From an uncultured Alistipes sp. (GTDB lineage: Bacteria; Bacteroidota; Bacteroidia; Bacteroidales; UBA932): a stretch of DNA of 61,747 bases. The first letter of the stretch is position 1. Each line of letters begins with the position of its first letter. This document shows positions 34,978 through 43,394 of this stretch, piece by piece. A model generated the notes under the pieces. It made no database searches and had not been told where the DNA came from. It saw only the letters and a list, made by a program, of their open reading frames with translations. The position numbers and the translations under genes are program-made. The stretch covers positions 1 through 61,747 of the forward strand of contig UQUN01000014.1 of the NCBI GenBank assembly GCA_900544175.1, written 5' to 3'.

Positions 34978-35523
34978 ATGAAAATAAGCGAAAAGAAAGT
35001 AGTAGCACTCACCTACACCCTTACAGTGGACGGCCAGGTGGCCGACCAGACCACGGAAGACCGTCCCCTCGACTTCATCTTCGGCATGGGCTATCTCCTG
35101 CCCAAGTTCGAGGAGAACATAGCCGGCAAGGAGCCCGGTGACACATTCGAGTTCACCCTCACTCCTTCCGAAGGCTACGGCGAGCACAACCCCGACATGA
35201 TAGTCGAGCTGCCCAAGCACATCTTCGAAGTGGACGGAAAGATTCAGGAAGGTCTCCTCACAGTCGGCAACATGATACCGATGATGAACCAGCAGGGCGG
35301 CGTAATGCACGGCAAAGTCCATGAAGTCAAGGACAACAGCGTCATGATGAACTTCAACCATCCCATGGCCGGCAAGACCCTCAACTTCACAGGCAAGATC
35401 CTCACAGTCCGCGATGCCACCGAGCAGGAACTGACCGAAGGCCTGCACGGAGAGTTCAAGCAGAGCTCCTGCGGAGGAGGATGCTCCTCCTGCGGCGGAA
35501 GCTGCTGCGGCGGCTGCGAGTAA
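34978..35523 (+). CDS. slyD: SlyD-like FKBP-type peptidyl-prolyl isomerase
   Basis: 181 residues, cytosolic prolyl isomerase and chaperone. The FKBP core is split by an insert-in-flap domain (about 70-130), as in SlyD: PLDFIFGMGYLLPKFEENIA before, and HPMAGKTLNFTGKILTVRDA after. The C-terminus is a cysteine-glycine tail (CGGGCSSCGGSCCGGCE) with eight Cys in 17 residues. The E. coli SlyD tail is His- and Cys-rich and delivers nickel; here the tail is purely Cys, suggesting soft-metal binding. It lies 25 bp after pmbA and is closed by a strong terminator. Confidence 0.93.
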   Translation: MKISEKKVVALTYTLTVDGQVADQTTEDRPLDFIFGMGYLLPKFEENIAGKEPGDTFEFTLTPSEGYGEHNPDMIVELPKHIFEVDGKIQEGLLTVGNMIPMMNQQGGVMHGKVHEVKDNSVMMNFNHPMAGKTLNFTGKILTVRDATEQELTEGLHGEFKQSSCGGGCSSCGGSCCGGCE

Positions 35524-35582
35524 GCACAGTAACCGAGAAATGCATTGTGCTTTGCATCCCCCTAACATTCAACACATTACAG

Positions 35583-35634
35583 AACGGGCTGCATTTTTCA
35601 CCTCCTTGTGAGACCTCGAAAAATGCAGCCCGTT
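35583..35634. terminator. Strong bidirectional terminator
   Basis: A perfect 16-bp stem: 35583-35598 pairs with 35619-35634 across a 20-nt loop, with A-runs and T-runs on both outer flanks. It separates slyD from the convergent ars operon. Confidence 0.9.
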
Positions 35635-35680
35635 TTTCATATACCTGATATACAATCACTTACAGAACATCCCGCATTTC

Positions 35681-37024
35681 TCAGGTCAAGAAGTTGCCGA
35701 ATACAAAGCCGGCCAAGGTTGCCATGACAATCACCAAGGCTACATAGACAACTGTTTTCTTCGTTCCCAAAACCCCGCGGATGACCAGCATGTTCGGAAG
35801 GGACAATGACGGACCCGCCAACAGCAGGGCCAATGCGGGGCCTTCTCCCATACCTGACGCTAAAAGCCCCTGGACAATAGGGACTTCGGTCAATGTAGCG
35901 AAATACATGAACGCTCCTGCGAAGCTCGCGAAAAAGTTGGACAGCAGCGAGTTGCCCCCTACAGCCCACTCGATCCAACTGTTCGGGATGATACCGGCCA
36001 AAGCCGTATCGTCATGCGTCGAGCCCAACAGGAAACCGGCGATAAGCACACCGACTGCCAGCAGCGGCAATATCTGTTTCGCAAAGCCCCATGAGGCCAG
36101 GGCCCAGTCCCGGTTTTCCTCATCCCTTTTATCGAAGAGCAGGATTAAGGACAATGAGGCAACAGCGACGAGCATAGGTACCAGAGGTACCAGTTTCGCA
36201 TTCTCTATGAACAGATTGGCCAATATAGCGGCAACAGCTGTAGCCACAGCGCCGAGCGACACCCACAACAGGCACAGTTTCAGGATTCGGACAAGAGACC
36301 AGCACAGCAGAAGCGCAAGCGCGCCGGTTATATACCACTTATAAGTGAAAATGCTGTTCCACAGTCCGGTATCAGAAGCGGACGGCGCACCCCAGTTGGC
36401 AAATACGAGTATAAGCACCAGGGTGAAAAAATGGAATGCCGTCTGCCATACCGGCCTTTTCTCCGGAGGCGGAACGATATTCATCTGCGCCTCTTTCTTG
36501 GCCTTCTCCTCCTTGCGGAAGAAAAATGACATCAGAAGGCCGATAACGACTGCAAACAGCACGGCGCCAACAGTCCGGGCAGCTCCCATCTCAAAGCCTA
36601 AGATGCGGGCAGTCAGGATAATGGAGAGGATACTGATTGCAGGACCGGAATAGAGGAATGCTACCGCAGGGCCTAATCCCGCACCCCGTTTGTAAATACT
36701 GGTGAACAGAGGCAGGATAGTACACGAGCAGACAGCCAGAATACAGCCCGATACCGAAGCGACAGTATAGGACAGCCACTTTTTTGCATTTGCCCCGAAG
36801 TATTTGAGTACCGACCCCTGACTGACGAACACCGCTATCACACCCGCGATGAAAAATGCCGGCAGCAGGCACAGCACGACATGCTCCCGCGCATACCACT
36901 TCGCAAGGTCGAGAGTGGCATATACGGCTGTCATAAAACTCTCACTTCCGAGCGGCAGGAGAAATACCGCCGTGAAGATTACGATGATCCACAGGAGAAT
37001 CCTAATTTCCTTTTTCGTGTCCAT
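35681..37024 (-). CDS. Efflux permease of the DUF318/ArsP (SO_0444) family
   Basis: 447 residues with ten or more hydrophobic segments. Matches the permease family found beside arsR and thioredoxin-like genes: VSGCILAVCSCTILPLFTSI with the CSC signature in an early helix, YSGPAISILSIILTARILG, and a second half repeating the motif (FASFAGAFMYFATLTEVPIV, LLLAGPSLSLPNMLVIRGVL). Relatives export trivalent organoarsenicals or, in other reports, copper or zinc. It is the last gene of the arsR-led unit, 11 bp after the thioredoxin-like gene. Confidence 0.85.
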   Translation of the reverse strand: MDTKKEIRILLWIIVIFTAVFLLPLGSESFMTAVYATLDLAKWYAREHVVLCLLPAFFIAGVIAVFVSQGSVLKYFGANAKKWLSYTVASVSGCILAVCSCTILPLFTSIYKRGAGLGPAVAFLYSGPAISILSIILTARILGFEMGAARTVGAVLFAVVIGLLMSFFFRKEEKAKKEAQMNIVPPPEKRPVWQTAFHFFTLVLILVFANWGAPSASDTGLWNSIFTYKWYITGALALLLCWSLVRILKLCLLWVSLGAVATAVAAILANLFIENAKLVPLVPMLVAVASLSLILLFDKRDEENRDWALASWGFAKQILPLLAVGVLIAGFLLGSTHDDTALAGIIPNSWIEWAVGGNSLLSNFFASFAGAFMYFATLTEVPIVQGLLASGMGEGPALALLLAGPSLSLPNMLVIRGVLGTKKTVVYVALVIVMATLAGFVFGNFLT

Positions 37025-37035
37025 AAGTACATACT

Positions 37036-37470
37036 TTAAATACCGAGTATTTGTCTTATTTCGCTTTCCGACGGGACATGCCCCTTGATTCTCACTACTC
37101 CGTCAACCACTACCGCCGGAGTTCCCATGACGTTGTAGCTCATGATTTCCGTTATGTCCTCTATCTTGGAAAGCTCTACATCAAGATTATTGTCCTGAAT
37201 CACTTTCTCGATAGCCTGATAAGCCGCCCCGCATTTGGAGCAGCCCGGTCCCAGCACTTTTATGTCTTTCACAGCCGTATATGTCTCTGCCGTCCGGGCA
37301 TGAACTGCATTATCTCCGCTGCAAGAGCCAGTCTGTTCTCCGGCCTCTTCTGCAATCCGGCCGCTGTCATACGGGCACGAGCCCGGTTTCGGGGAGAACA
37401 AAGATGCCCAGAACCCTTTTCTGTTTTCTTTTTTGTTTTCCACTGTACTGAAATGTTTGATTATGAACAT
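37036..37470 (-). CDS. Thioredoxin-like redox protein of the ars operon
   Basis: 144 residues from the ATG at 37470. The last 80 residues are a small thioredoxin fold of the redox-active disulfide protein 2 type: IKVLGPGCSKCGAAYQAIEK with a CxxC site, and the cis-Pro segment MGTPAVVVDGVVRIKG. A preceding 60-residue extension carries further cysteines (SPKPGSCPYD, QTGSCSGDN). The first 10 nt overlap the end of arsG, so translation is coupled. It probably supplies reducing power or metal handover to the permease pair; in arsEFG operons a similar protein is needed for aromatic arsenical efflux. Confidence 0.83.
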   Translation of the reverse strand: MFIIKHFSTVENKKENRKGFWASLFSPKPGSCPYDSGRIAEEAGEQTGSCSGDNAVHARTAETYTAVKDIKVLGPGCSKCGAAYQAIEKVIQDNNLDVELSKIEDITEIMSYNVMGTPAVVVDGVVRIKGHVPSESEIRQILGI

Positions 37471-38168
37471 ACCATTATGCAATAATAAATACCAATCCCC
37501 ACGAAGATGCCTCCGACAATCCGGTTCAGCCATTTCTGAACGGTCTGCATTCTGCCGTAGAAACTGCCTATGCGCTGGACACTGAACGCCAATATCCAGG
37601 CTACAATCAGGACGGGAAGCGCAGTTGCGACAGCGAACAGTACAGGCAGCAGATAACCTGCGGCTGCGGTGGCGGACATCGGGATCAGCATCCCGAAGTA
37701 TAACACGCCGCTGGTGGGACAGAATGCCATAGCGAACAGCATTCCGAGAAGAAGTGCCCCAAAACCTCCTTTGCGGGCCAATCCCTCACCATTGCCGCTG
37801 AAACCGAATGACGGCAGTCTGAGTCTACTTCCGAACAGCATAAATAACCCGATAAGCAGCAGCGCCGGTCCGAGAATAAGTTCCCCGTATCTGCCGATGA
37901 ATTTCTGGATACCGAACAGACTTGCACCCTCCCTCAATATCAGAATCAGAACGATACCCAATACCGTATAGGCGATAATACGGCCGAGCGTATATAAAAG
38001 GCCGTTCAGGAATATCCGGCGACGGCTTTCAACATTCCTGCCGATAAATCCGATGGCGGCTATGTTGGTTGCCAAGGGACAGGGCGAGACAGCCGTGAGC
38101 AGTCCCAATAGAAAAGCCGTCAAAGCAGGAGTCGTACTGCTGTCCAATAATGTCTGCAGCCATTCCAT
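37461..38168 (-). CDS. arsG: ArsG-type (CcdA-fold) aromatic arsenical efflux permease
   Basis: 235 residues, six membrane helices in the CcdA/DsbD fold. AVSPCPLATNIAAIGFIGRN in the first helix and MAFCPTSGVLYFGMLIPMSA in the fourth carry the paired Cys-Pro motifs characteristic of the ArsG family. Characterised ArsG exports trivalent aromatic arsenicals generated from nitro- and amino-benzene arsonates. It sits 7 bp after the broken arsF gene and overlaps the thioredoxin-like gene. Confidence 0.85.
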   Translation of the reverse strand: MEWLQTLLDSSTTPALTAFLLGLLTAVSPCPLATNIAAIGFIGRNVESRRRIFLNGLLYTLGRIIAYTVLGIVLILILREGASLFGIQKFIGRYGELILGPALLLIGLFMLFGSRLRLPSFGFSGNGEGLARKGGFGALLLGMLFAMAFCPTSGVLYFGMLIPMSATAAAGYLLPVLFAVATALPVLIVAWILAFSVQRIGSFYGRMQTVQKWLNRIVGGIFVGIGIYYCIMVCS

Positions 38169-38175
38169 GTGGACT

Positions 38176-38646
38176 CTATTTCAGCAGTTCATTTATTTTT
38201 CCAGTCAATCCGCTTTTGAATGTCTCAGGAGAAGTCCGGGCATTTGCAAAAGCATACTCAGTCAGGTTCTCATAGGTTTCCTTTCCGTCTTTCCACTTGC
38301 AGACAAACAATGAAGACCATGTAACCTCGTACTTTTGTGCAATTTCTTCATTCTCAGGATCGGAAATATCTATTATTCTGAAGACCACCGTCCCGTTCCC
38401 GAGTTCATTCGCGAACTGCTCTTCTACGACTTCTTTAGTGTTCTTCTCTATCGCCATGCAGGTGGCGCACCGTTTTTTCCCGTGAAAATAGAGCACTTCC
38501 ACACGATCTCCAGTATCCTGCAGCTGAGACTGGGATTGTGATTGCTGTTATCCAACTGTTGTTCCGGAGGTACCATTTTTTACTCCGCTTCCACCGCAGG
38601 CGGTCATCCCAAGGCAAATAGCCAGGACAAAAATAAATCTGTACAT
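38176..38646 (-). pseudogene. arsF: arsF-like lipoprotein gene interrupted by an in-frame TAA
   Basis: Reading from the ATG at 38646 gives a perfect lipoprotein signal (FVLAICLGMTAC), a short Ser/Gly/Thr linker, then TAA at 38550-38548 (codon 33). The same frame continues without further stops through QSQSQSQLQDTGDRVEVLYF into the ArsF domain with CxxC site KKRCATCMAIEK and ends ...SGLTGKINELLK. Domain and signal are therefore one gene with a single nonsense codon. Possible explanations are mutation, base-calling error, readthrough, or reinitiation at GTG 38502, which would give an untethered cytosolic protein. ArsF works with ArsG and a thioredoxin-like partner in aromatic arsenical reduction and efflux. 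Confidence 0.85.
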
Positions 38647-38708
38647 ACTTCTTTTTTATTGGTTAGTGTTTGTATTTCGTAAAACAACGAACAATGATGG
38701 TAAAAATT

Positions 38709-39035
38709 TTAGCCGCAACAGCCTTCCTTTTTGCGGCACTCCTGTCCGAGGAACCCTGCAAACAGCGCGGATGCCAGCCGCCAGTTCTCCCGATTGATGC
38801 AGTATTTCACTTTCGGCGCCTCTATCTCGCCCTGAATCAGTCCTGCATCCTTCAGTTCCTTCAAATGCTGCGATACGGTGGCTTTGGCAATGGGCAGGAC
38901 TTCGTGGATATCCCCGAAAAAACAGGTGTCCTGTTTCATCAGAAACTCCAGAATAGCGACTCTCGCCGGATGCCCCATCGCCTTGGCAAAACGGGCAAGC
39001 TGTTCCTGTCTGACGGTATACTCCTTATTCTCCAT
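38709..39035 (-). CDS. arsR: ArsR-family metalloregulatory repressor
   Basis: 108 residues, winged helix. DNA-recognition helices ILEFLMKQDTCFFGDIHEVL and PIAKATVSQHLKELKDAGL. Cysteines at the end (QECRKKEGCCG) plus one in the helix region (DTCFF) are candidate As(III)/organoarsenical ligands, since metal-site position differs between ArsR subfamilies. First gene of the operon; a palindrome overlaps its promoter (39056-39079), consistent with autoregulation. Confidence 0.92.
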   Translation of the reverse strand: MENKEYTVRQEQLARFAKAMGHPARVAILEFLMKQDTCFFGDIHEVLPIAKATVSQHLKELKDAGLIQGEIEAPKVKYCINRENWRLASALFAGFLGQECRKKEGCCG

Positions 39036-39055
39036 TCTGTCGCGGTTCGCGGTTA

Positions 39056-39079
39056 ATTGTTCGCAAAATTACAAACAAT
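39056..39079 (-). promoter_or_regulatory. ars promoter with overlapping palindromic operator
   Basis: The -7 box TAATTTTG (minus, 39064-39071) is bracketed by arms ATTGTTCG (39056-39063) and CAAACAAT (39072-39079), an imperfect inverted repeat (7 of 8). A bound ArsR would cover the -7 box. Confidence 0.6.
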
Positions 39080-39104
39080 ATCCTGAACTGCAAAAAAATA
39101 TTCA

Positions 39105-40316
39105 TCAGAATCCGTTACGCAGGAATTCCCGCAGGTCGAGATGTATAATGCCGTTATAATCACTTCTTTTGACGAGAGGTGTCATTGATATTACATACTT
39201 GGGGTAATTGTCATTGATATTCTCAAGACTGCCGAACTCCCGCTGTCTCGTACTGTCATCCGCTATGATATATGCAACCTGAACATACCGTCTGTCGCCG
39301 GTTCTGGTACAGACGAAATCCACCTCACCTGCCCTCAACTGACCGACATGCACTTTGTACCCCATATGAATCAGATGCAGGTACACGACATTCTCAATCA
39401 CTTTCTCCATATCAGATTCCCGCTCTCCTCCGGCAATCATATTCCTCAAACCGACATCTCCGAAGTAGAGCTTGTCATTGGATTCCAGTATCTTTTTGCC
39501 ATGCAAATCGTATCTGCGCACAGATGCCACAAGATAAGCCTCACGAAAATAATCCAGATACACCGACACAGTTTTGGCCGAAACATCCTGACCACAGCTT
39601 TTAAGATAGTTGCTGATATTGTTTATAGAATTGAGTTTGCCGGTCGCATCTGCGAAAAACCTAATCAGATTGTTGAGAAATGTAATGTTCCTTATGCTAT
39701 GCCGTTCAATAATATCCTTAAGCATAATGGTATTGAACACCCCGGCAAGGTACTCCGACACCATATCCTCATCTTCAAGTCCAGTCTGCCTCAGCCCCGG
39801 CAACCCCCCGTAACAGAGATATTGCCTGAGAGAATCCTCTGTATCCGCCAATTTGTGAAATTGAAGAAACTCATTGTATATCAAAGGCTGCACGAACACC
39901 TCCTGATAACGTCCTCCTATCAGCGTTCCAAGTTCACCGGAAAGCATCGTGGAATTGCTGCCAGTAATAATTATGTCCGCGTTATCCTCAAGACGGTAAC
40001 TTCTGACACTCTTCTCCCAGCCGTCGATTTCCTGTATCTCGTCAACGAGAATGTAATTGTGCTTGTCTGCTGCAAAACGGCTGTCAATATATTCGTTGAG
40101 TTCTGAGGACGTCTTTATATTGTCAAACTCCTTTTTCTCCTTATTGACATATATGATATTAGCCTTGTCGTCAGCTATATGTCTATTGATAAAATCCCTA
40201 AGGACGAAACTTTTACCAACCCGTCTCTGACCAGTCAGGACGATTATCTGGTGCTTGCCAAGCCACGCATCCAGCTTATGCGCATAGTATTCTCGCGTAA
40301 TTACAGATTCACCCAT
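39105..40316 (-). CDS. AAA ATPase with DUF4143 domain
   Basis: 403 residues. N-terminal P-loop: VLTGQRRVGKSFVLRDFINR near residue 30, Walker B YILVDEIQEIDGWEKSVRSY, sensor ADIIITGSNSTMLSGEL. The C-terminal DUF4143 domain (about 205-400) has VIENVVYLHLIHMGYKVHVG and AGEVDFVCTR, a PD-(D/E)XK-like core. Such proteins are very abundant and strain-variable in Bacteroidota and their role is unknown; nuclease activity is a family-based guess. A deleted relative is at 46187-46869. It stands alone, downstream end facing arsR. Confidence 0.9.
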   Translation of the reverse strand: MGESVITREYYAHKLDAWLGKHQIIVLTGQRRVGKSFVLRDFINRHIADDKANIIYVNKEKKEFDNIKTSSELNEYIDSRFAADKHNYILVDEIQEIDGWEKSVRSYRLEDNADIIITGSNSTMLSGELGTLIGGRYQEVFVQPLIYNEFLQFHKLADTEDSLRQYLCYGGLPGLRQTGLEDEDMVSEYLAGVFNTIMLKDIIERHSIRNITFLNNLIRFFADATGKLNSINNISNYLKSCGQDVSAKTVSVYLDYFREAYLVASVRRYDLHGKKILESNDKLYFGDVGLRNMIAGGERESDMEKVIENVVYLHLIHMGYKVHVGQLRAGEVDFVCTRTGDRRYVQVAYIIADDSTRQREFGSLENINDNYPKYVISMTPLVKRSDYNGIIHLDLREFLRNGF

Positions 40317-40388
40317 AATTCATAATTTACACAAAAATACAATTTTATTTCTTATAGGAAATAAAATATGCAGAAGGGTCAATATTTT

Positions 40389-41783
40389 TCAATGGAAAAT
40401 GCTGAACTCCGCAATCCTCGGCGTGGCGCGGCGGCTGTCCACCACCAGGCGGAAAGCGGTGGCTTCCACGGGATTGTCGAAGACGGCTATATGCTTGTGT
40501 CCCACAGATGTGCCAGAGTAGACAGTCTTCCACAGGCCGTCCTGCTTCCTGGCCTCTATCCTGAACTTGCGGATGCGCTCGCCTGCCCTGATATCCTCAC
40601 TGATGACACAGCGGCCTATAGGTTCGGGAGCGGATCCCTCCACGAGCAGAGTGTCACCCTGGCCGGAAGTGCCGGCGACAGGAGAGCCGTAGCGGCGCTC
40701 GATCTCCGCACCCCATTCCTCCAGACGGCGGACATCCCCTTCCGGAAGCAGACCGTCCGGGTCCGGTGTCAGTCCTACTATAAGGGTGGCATTGCGCCCT
40801 ACCGACTTTTCATACATCGACATCAGGGCATCGAGAGAGTAGACCGCATCCTCGTCCCCAGGCTCCCAGAACCACTCGTGCCGGCCCCCTGCACCTCTCA
40901 AAGGTGTATCCGCCATGGCCGGGACCCAGTAACGCCCGTCCGGATCGCCGTGCGCAAGCAGCCGGTTGTGCTCCTGCGCCGATTCGTTATTCCGGTTGTG
41001 GCTGTAGGGATAAGGGAAGGTGGACCAGCACGGATAGCCCACGGTTCCGGTCTCGGAGCCGCCCCAGCGCAGGTCAGCCCTGTCCACATTGTGGTAGAAA
41101 AGGCAGTCCGGCTGGAGGCTGTCCACGATCGGCTCAACATCAGGTCCCATTCCCCGGGGATCATCGGCCCCTCCGTCGAACCATATCATGAACAGGTCGC
41201 CGTACCGCGAACACAACTCCCCGACCATCCGCTCACAGTACCGGCGGTACCACTGCTGGCGGTTCCGGGCAAAATCCCCCTCTCCCTCGGCTGCAAAATT
41301 GTGTATGCCCAGCAGGGAATTCCACCTGATACCTACATACAGCCCAGGCTGCAGCCCGTACTTGCGGCATGAGGCCACGAAGTCCGCGACTATGTCCCCC
41401 TTTCCGTCCCTCCAGCGTACGGCCTTGAGACAATAGGGATTGACCTCGCTCTGCCAGAGCCCGAAACCGGTCTCATGGGTCGCTGTCAGTATCGCGAAAC
41501 GGGCCCCAGCCGCCTTGGCCGCCCGTATCCACTGGTCCGTGTCCAGATGCTCCGGAGCGAATATATTGTAATCCTCGACAGGAGTGATGCGGTTGCTGCC
41601 CTGGCCGTATGCCTGCCCGTCAAACACATGCAGGTCATAGTGAAAGATTACGCCCAGTTCGGCCTCGTGCCACTTGAGTTGACGGGCCGCCGGCAGCGGT
41701 ATGTCCAGGGTATCCGGCTGTGCCGGCAACCGGAAGGCTGCGGCTGCCAGAAGGGTCAATAGTGTGATTATGTATCTCGGCAT
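40389..41783 (-). CDS. GH29 alpha-L-fucosidase
   Basis: 464 residues, exported (signal peptide about 1-21, cut near LPAQ). GH29 TIM barrel: WHEAELGVIFHYDLHVFDGQ near residue 37, LTATHETGFGLWQSEVNPY, and the nucleophile Asp in FMIWFDGGADDPRGMG near residue 210. A C-terminal beta-sandwich ends in VEATAFRLVVDSRRA. Releases terminal fucose from host or plant glycans; it has no carbohydrate-binding module or SusC/D genes next to it. It is the third gene of a tsaD-oxidoreductase-GH29 unit, 18 bp after its neighbour. Confidence 0.9.
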   Translation of the reverse strand: MPRYIITLLTLLAAAAFRLPAQPDTLDIPLPAARQLKWHEAELGVIFHYDLHVFDGQAYGQGSNRITPVEDYNIFAPEHLDTDQWIRAAKAAGARFAILTATHETGFGLWQSEVNPYCLKAVRWRDGKGDIVADFVASCRKYGLQPGLYVGIRWNSLLGIHNFAAEGEGDFARNRQQWYRRYCERMVGELCSRYGDLFMIWFDGGADDPRGMGPDVEPIVDSLQPDCLFYHNVDRADLRWGGSETGTVGYPCWSTFPYPYSHNRNNESAQEHNRLLAHGDPDGRYWVPAMADTPLRGAGGRHEWFWEPGDEDAVYSLDALMSMYEKSVGRNATLIVGLTPDPDGLLPEGDVRRLEEWGAEIERRYGSPVAGTSGQGDTLLVEGSAPEPIGRCVISEDIRAGERIRKFRIEARKQDGLWKTVYSGTSVGHKHIAVFDNPVEATAFRLVVDSRRATPRIAEFSIFH

Positions 41784-41801
41784 AGGCTGTTGTATGGTAT
41801 G

Positions 41802-43394
41802 TCAACGGGACAATATCTGTTCGGCAGCACGGACACCGTCGATGGCGGAGGAAACTATGCCTCCGGAGTAGCCTGCCCCCTCCCCGCACGGGTACAGGTG
41901 TGGAAGACCTATGTGCTGCAGGGTCTGAGGATCACGCGGCAGACGGACCGGAGAGGAAGTGCGGGACTCCACGGCAAGGAGGAGGGCTTCTGCGGTGTAA
42001 TAGCCGCGCAGCTTGCGGTCGAATGCCGGGAAGGCCTTCCGCAGACGGCCGGCGACGAAGTCGGGCAGCACCTCATTGAGGTCTGAAGCAAATGCTCCCG
42101 GGGCATAGGACGTCCGCGGCAGTGCCGTGACAACGGACTTGCCCTTGCGGCTTTTGACAAAATCGGTCATGCGCTGGGCCGGAGCGCGGAAGGAGCCGGA
42201 GACGGCATAGCAGCGGCGCTCCACCTCGTGACGGAAGTCCAGCATGGCCTCGGCAGCCCCGGATTCACTGCCAATGCCTGCCGGGCGTGAGCCATGACGC
42301 CGAAGGAAATCCGCTACATCCTGCGGCTCTACGGAAGTGACGATACCTGCGTTGGCCCAGCGGGAATTGCGCTGCGAGTTTGACATGCCGTTGGTGACCA
42401 CAGTGCCCGGCTCGGTCGAGGAAGGCACGAGGATGCCTCCCGGACACATGCAGAAGGAGAATACCCCGCGACCGTCCACCTGTTCCACCAAAGAGTACTC
42501 GGCGGCAGGCAGCCAGGGCATGCGCGGGCCATGGTACTGCGCCCGGTCGATCAGTTCCTGCGGATGCTCGGCCCTGACTCCGAGAGCAAAGCCCTTGGCC
42601 TCCACAGCCCAGCCCTTGCCGATGAAGAGCCGGTAGATGTCCGAGGCGGAGTGCCCGGTGGCCAGGATGACCTCCGGAGCCTCGAAGACGGAGCCATTGT
42701 CACAGAGCACCTTCCATCCTCCGCCGTGAATCTGCTGAAGGTCGGTGACACGGCAGGAAAAATGGTATTGTCCCCCGCATTCCTCTATATGAAGGCGCAT
42801 GGCCTCGACTATGGCGGGGAGACGGTCACTGCCAATATGGGGATGGGCGTCAATCCGGATCATGGGGTCGGCACCGAAATCTGCAAAGGTTTTCAGGACA
42901 GCACCGACATCACCCCGCTTGTTGGAACGGGTATAGAGCTTGCCGTCCGAGAATGTTCCGGCCCCACCCTCCCCGAAACAGTAGTTGGAGTCCGGGTTGA
43001 GACCGCCTGTACGGGAGATGGCGGCTATGTCGTATTTGCGTTCGTGGACGTTCCTGCCCCGCTCGAGAATTATCGGACGGCGGCCGCCGCAGATGAGCCT
43101 GAGCGCGGCGAAAAGTCCTGCAGGGCCCGCTCCGATGACTATTACCGGCGGTTTCTGCGAGACATCCTGCTTCAGGTTATATGAGCCGGTTTCCGGCGGC
43201 ACTTCCCCCTGCAGGTACGCGGCTAGCCGGTAGCGGCGCAGGATATTGCGGGAGCGGGCGTCGATGGAGCGGCGCAGGAGCCTGACCTCGGATATTTTCC
43301 CTGCCGGGACACCCGCAGCCTTGGCCGCTGCCGCCCTGAAATCCTCCTCCGTGGGAGCGTACGATGCCTCGAAGGCTGTCTCGAATTCTTTCAT
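41802..43394 (-). CDS. FAD-dependent oxidoreductase (COG2509)
   Basis: 530 residues, cytosolic flavoprotein. The Rossmann motif VIVIGAGPAGLFAALRLICG is near residue 85, followed by NYCFGEGGAGTFSDGKLYTR and DAHPHIGSDRLPAIVEAMRL. The C-terminal FAD-binding block is LYPCGEGAGYSGGIVSSAID. The first 75 residues are the small N-terminal domain usual in this family. Substrate is unknown. It starts one base after the tsaD stop codon and precedes the fucosidase. Confidence 0.9.
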   Translation of the reverse strand: MKEFETAFEASYAPTEEDFRAAAAKAAGVPAGKISEVRLLRRSIDARSRNILRRYRLAAYLQGEVPPETGSYNLKQDVSQKPPVIVIGAGPAGLFAALRLICGGRRPIILERGRNVHERKYDIAAISRTGGLNPDSNYCFGEGGAGTFSDGKLYTRSNKRGDVGAVLKTFADFGADPMIRIDAHPHIGSDRLPAIVEAMRLHIEECGGQYHFSCRVTDLQQIHGGGWKVLCDNGSVFEAPEVILATGHSASDIYRLFIGKGWAVEAKGFALGVRAEHPQELIDRAQYHGPRMPWLPAAEYSLVEQVDGRGVFSFCMCPGGILVPSSTEPGTVVTNGMSNSQRNSRWANAGIVTSVEPQDVADFLRRHGSRPAGIGSESGAAEAMLDFRHEVERRCYAVSGSFRAPAQRMTDFVKSRKGKSVVTALPRTSYAPGAFASDLNEVLPDFVAGRLRKAFPAFDRKLRGYYTAEALLLAVESRTSSPVRLPRDPQTLQHIGLPHLYPCGEGAGYSGGIVSSAIDGVRAAEQILSR

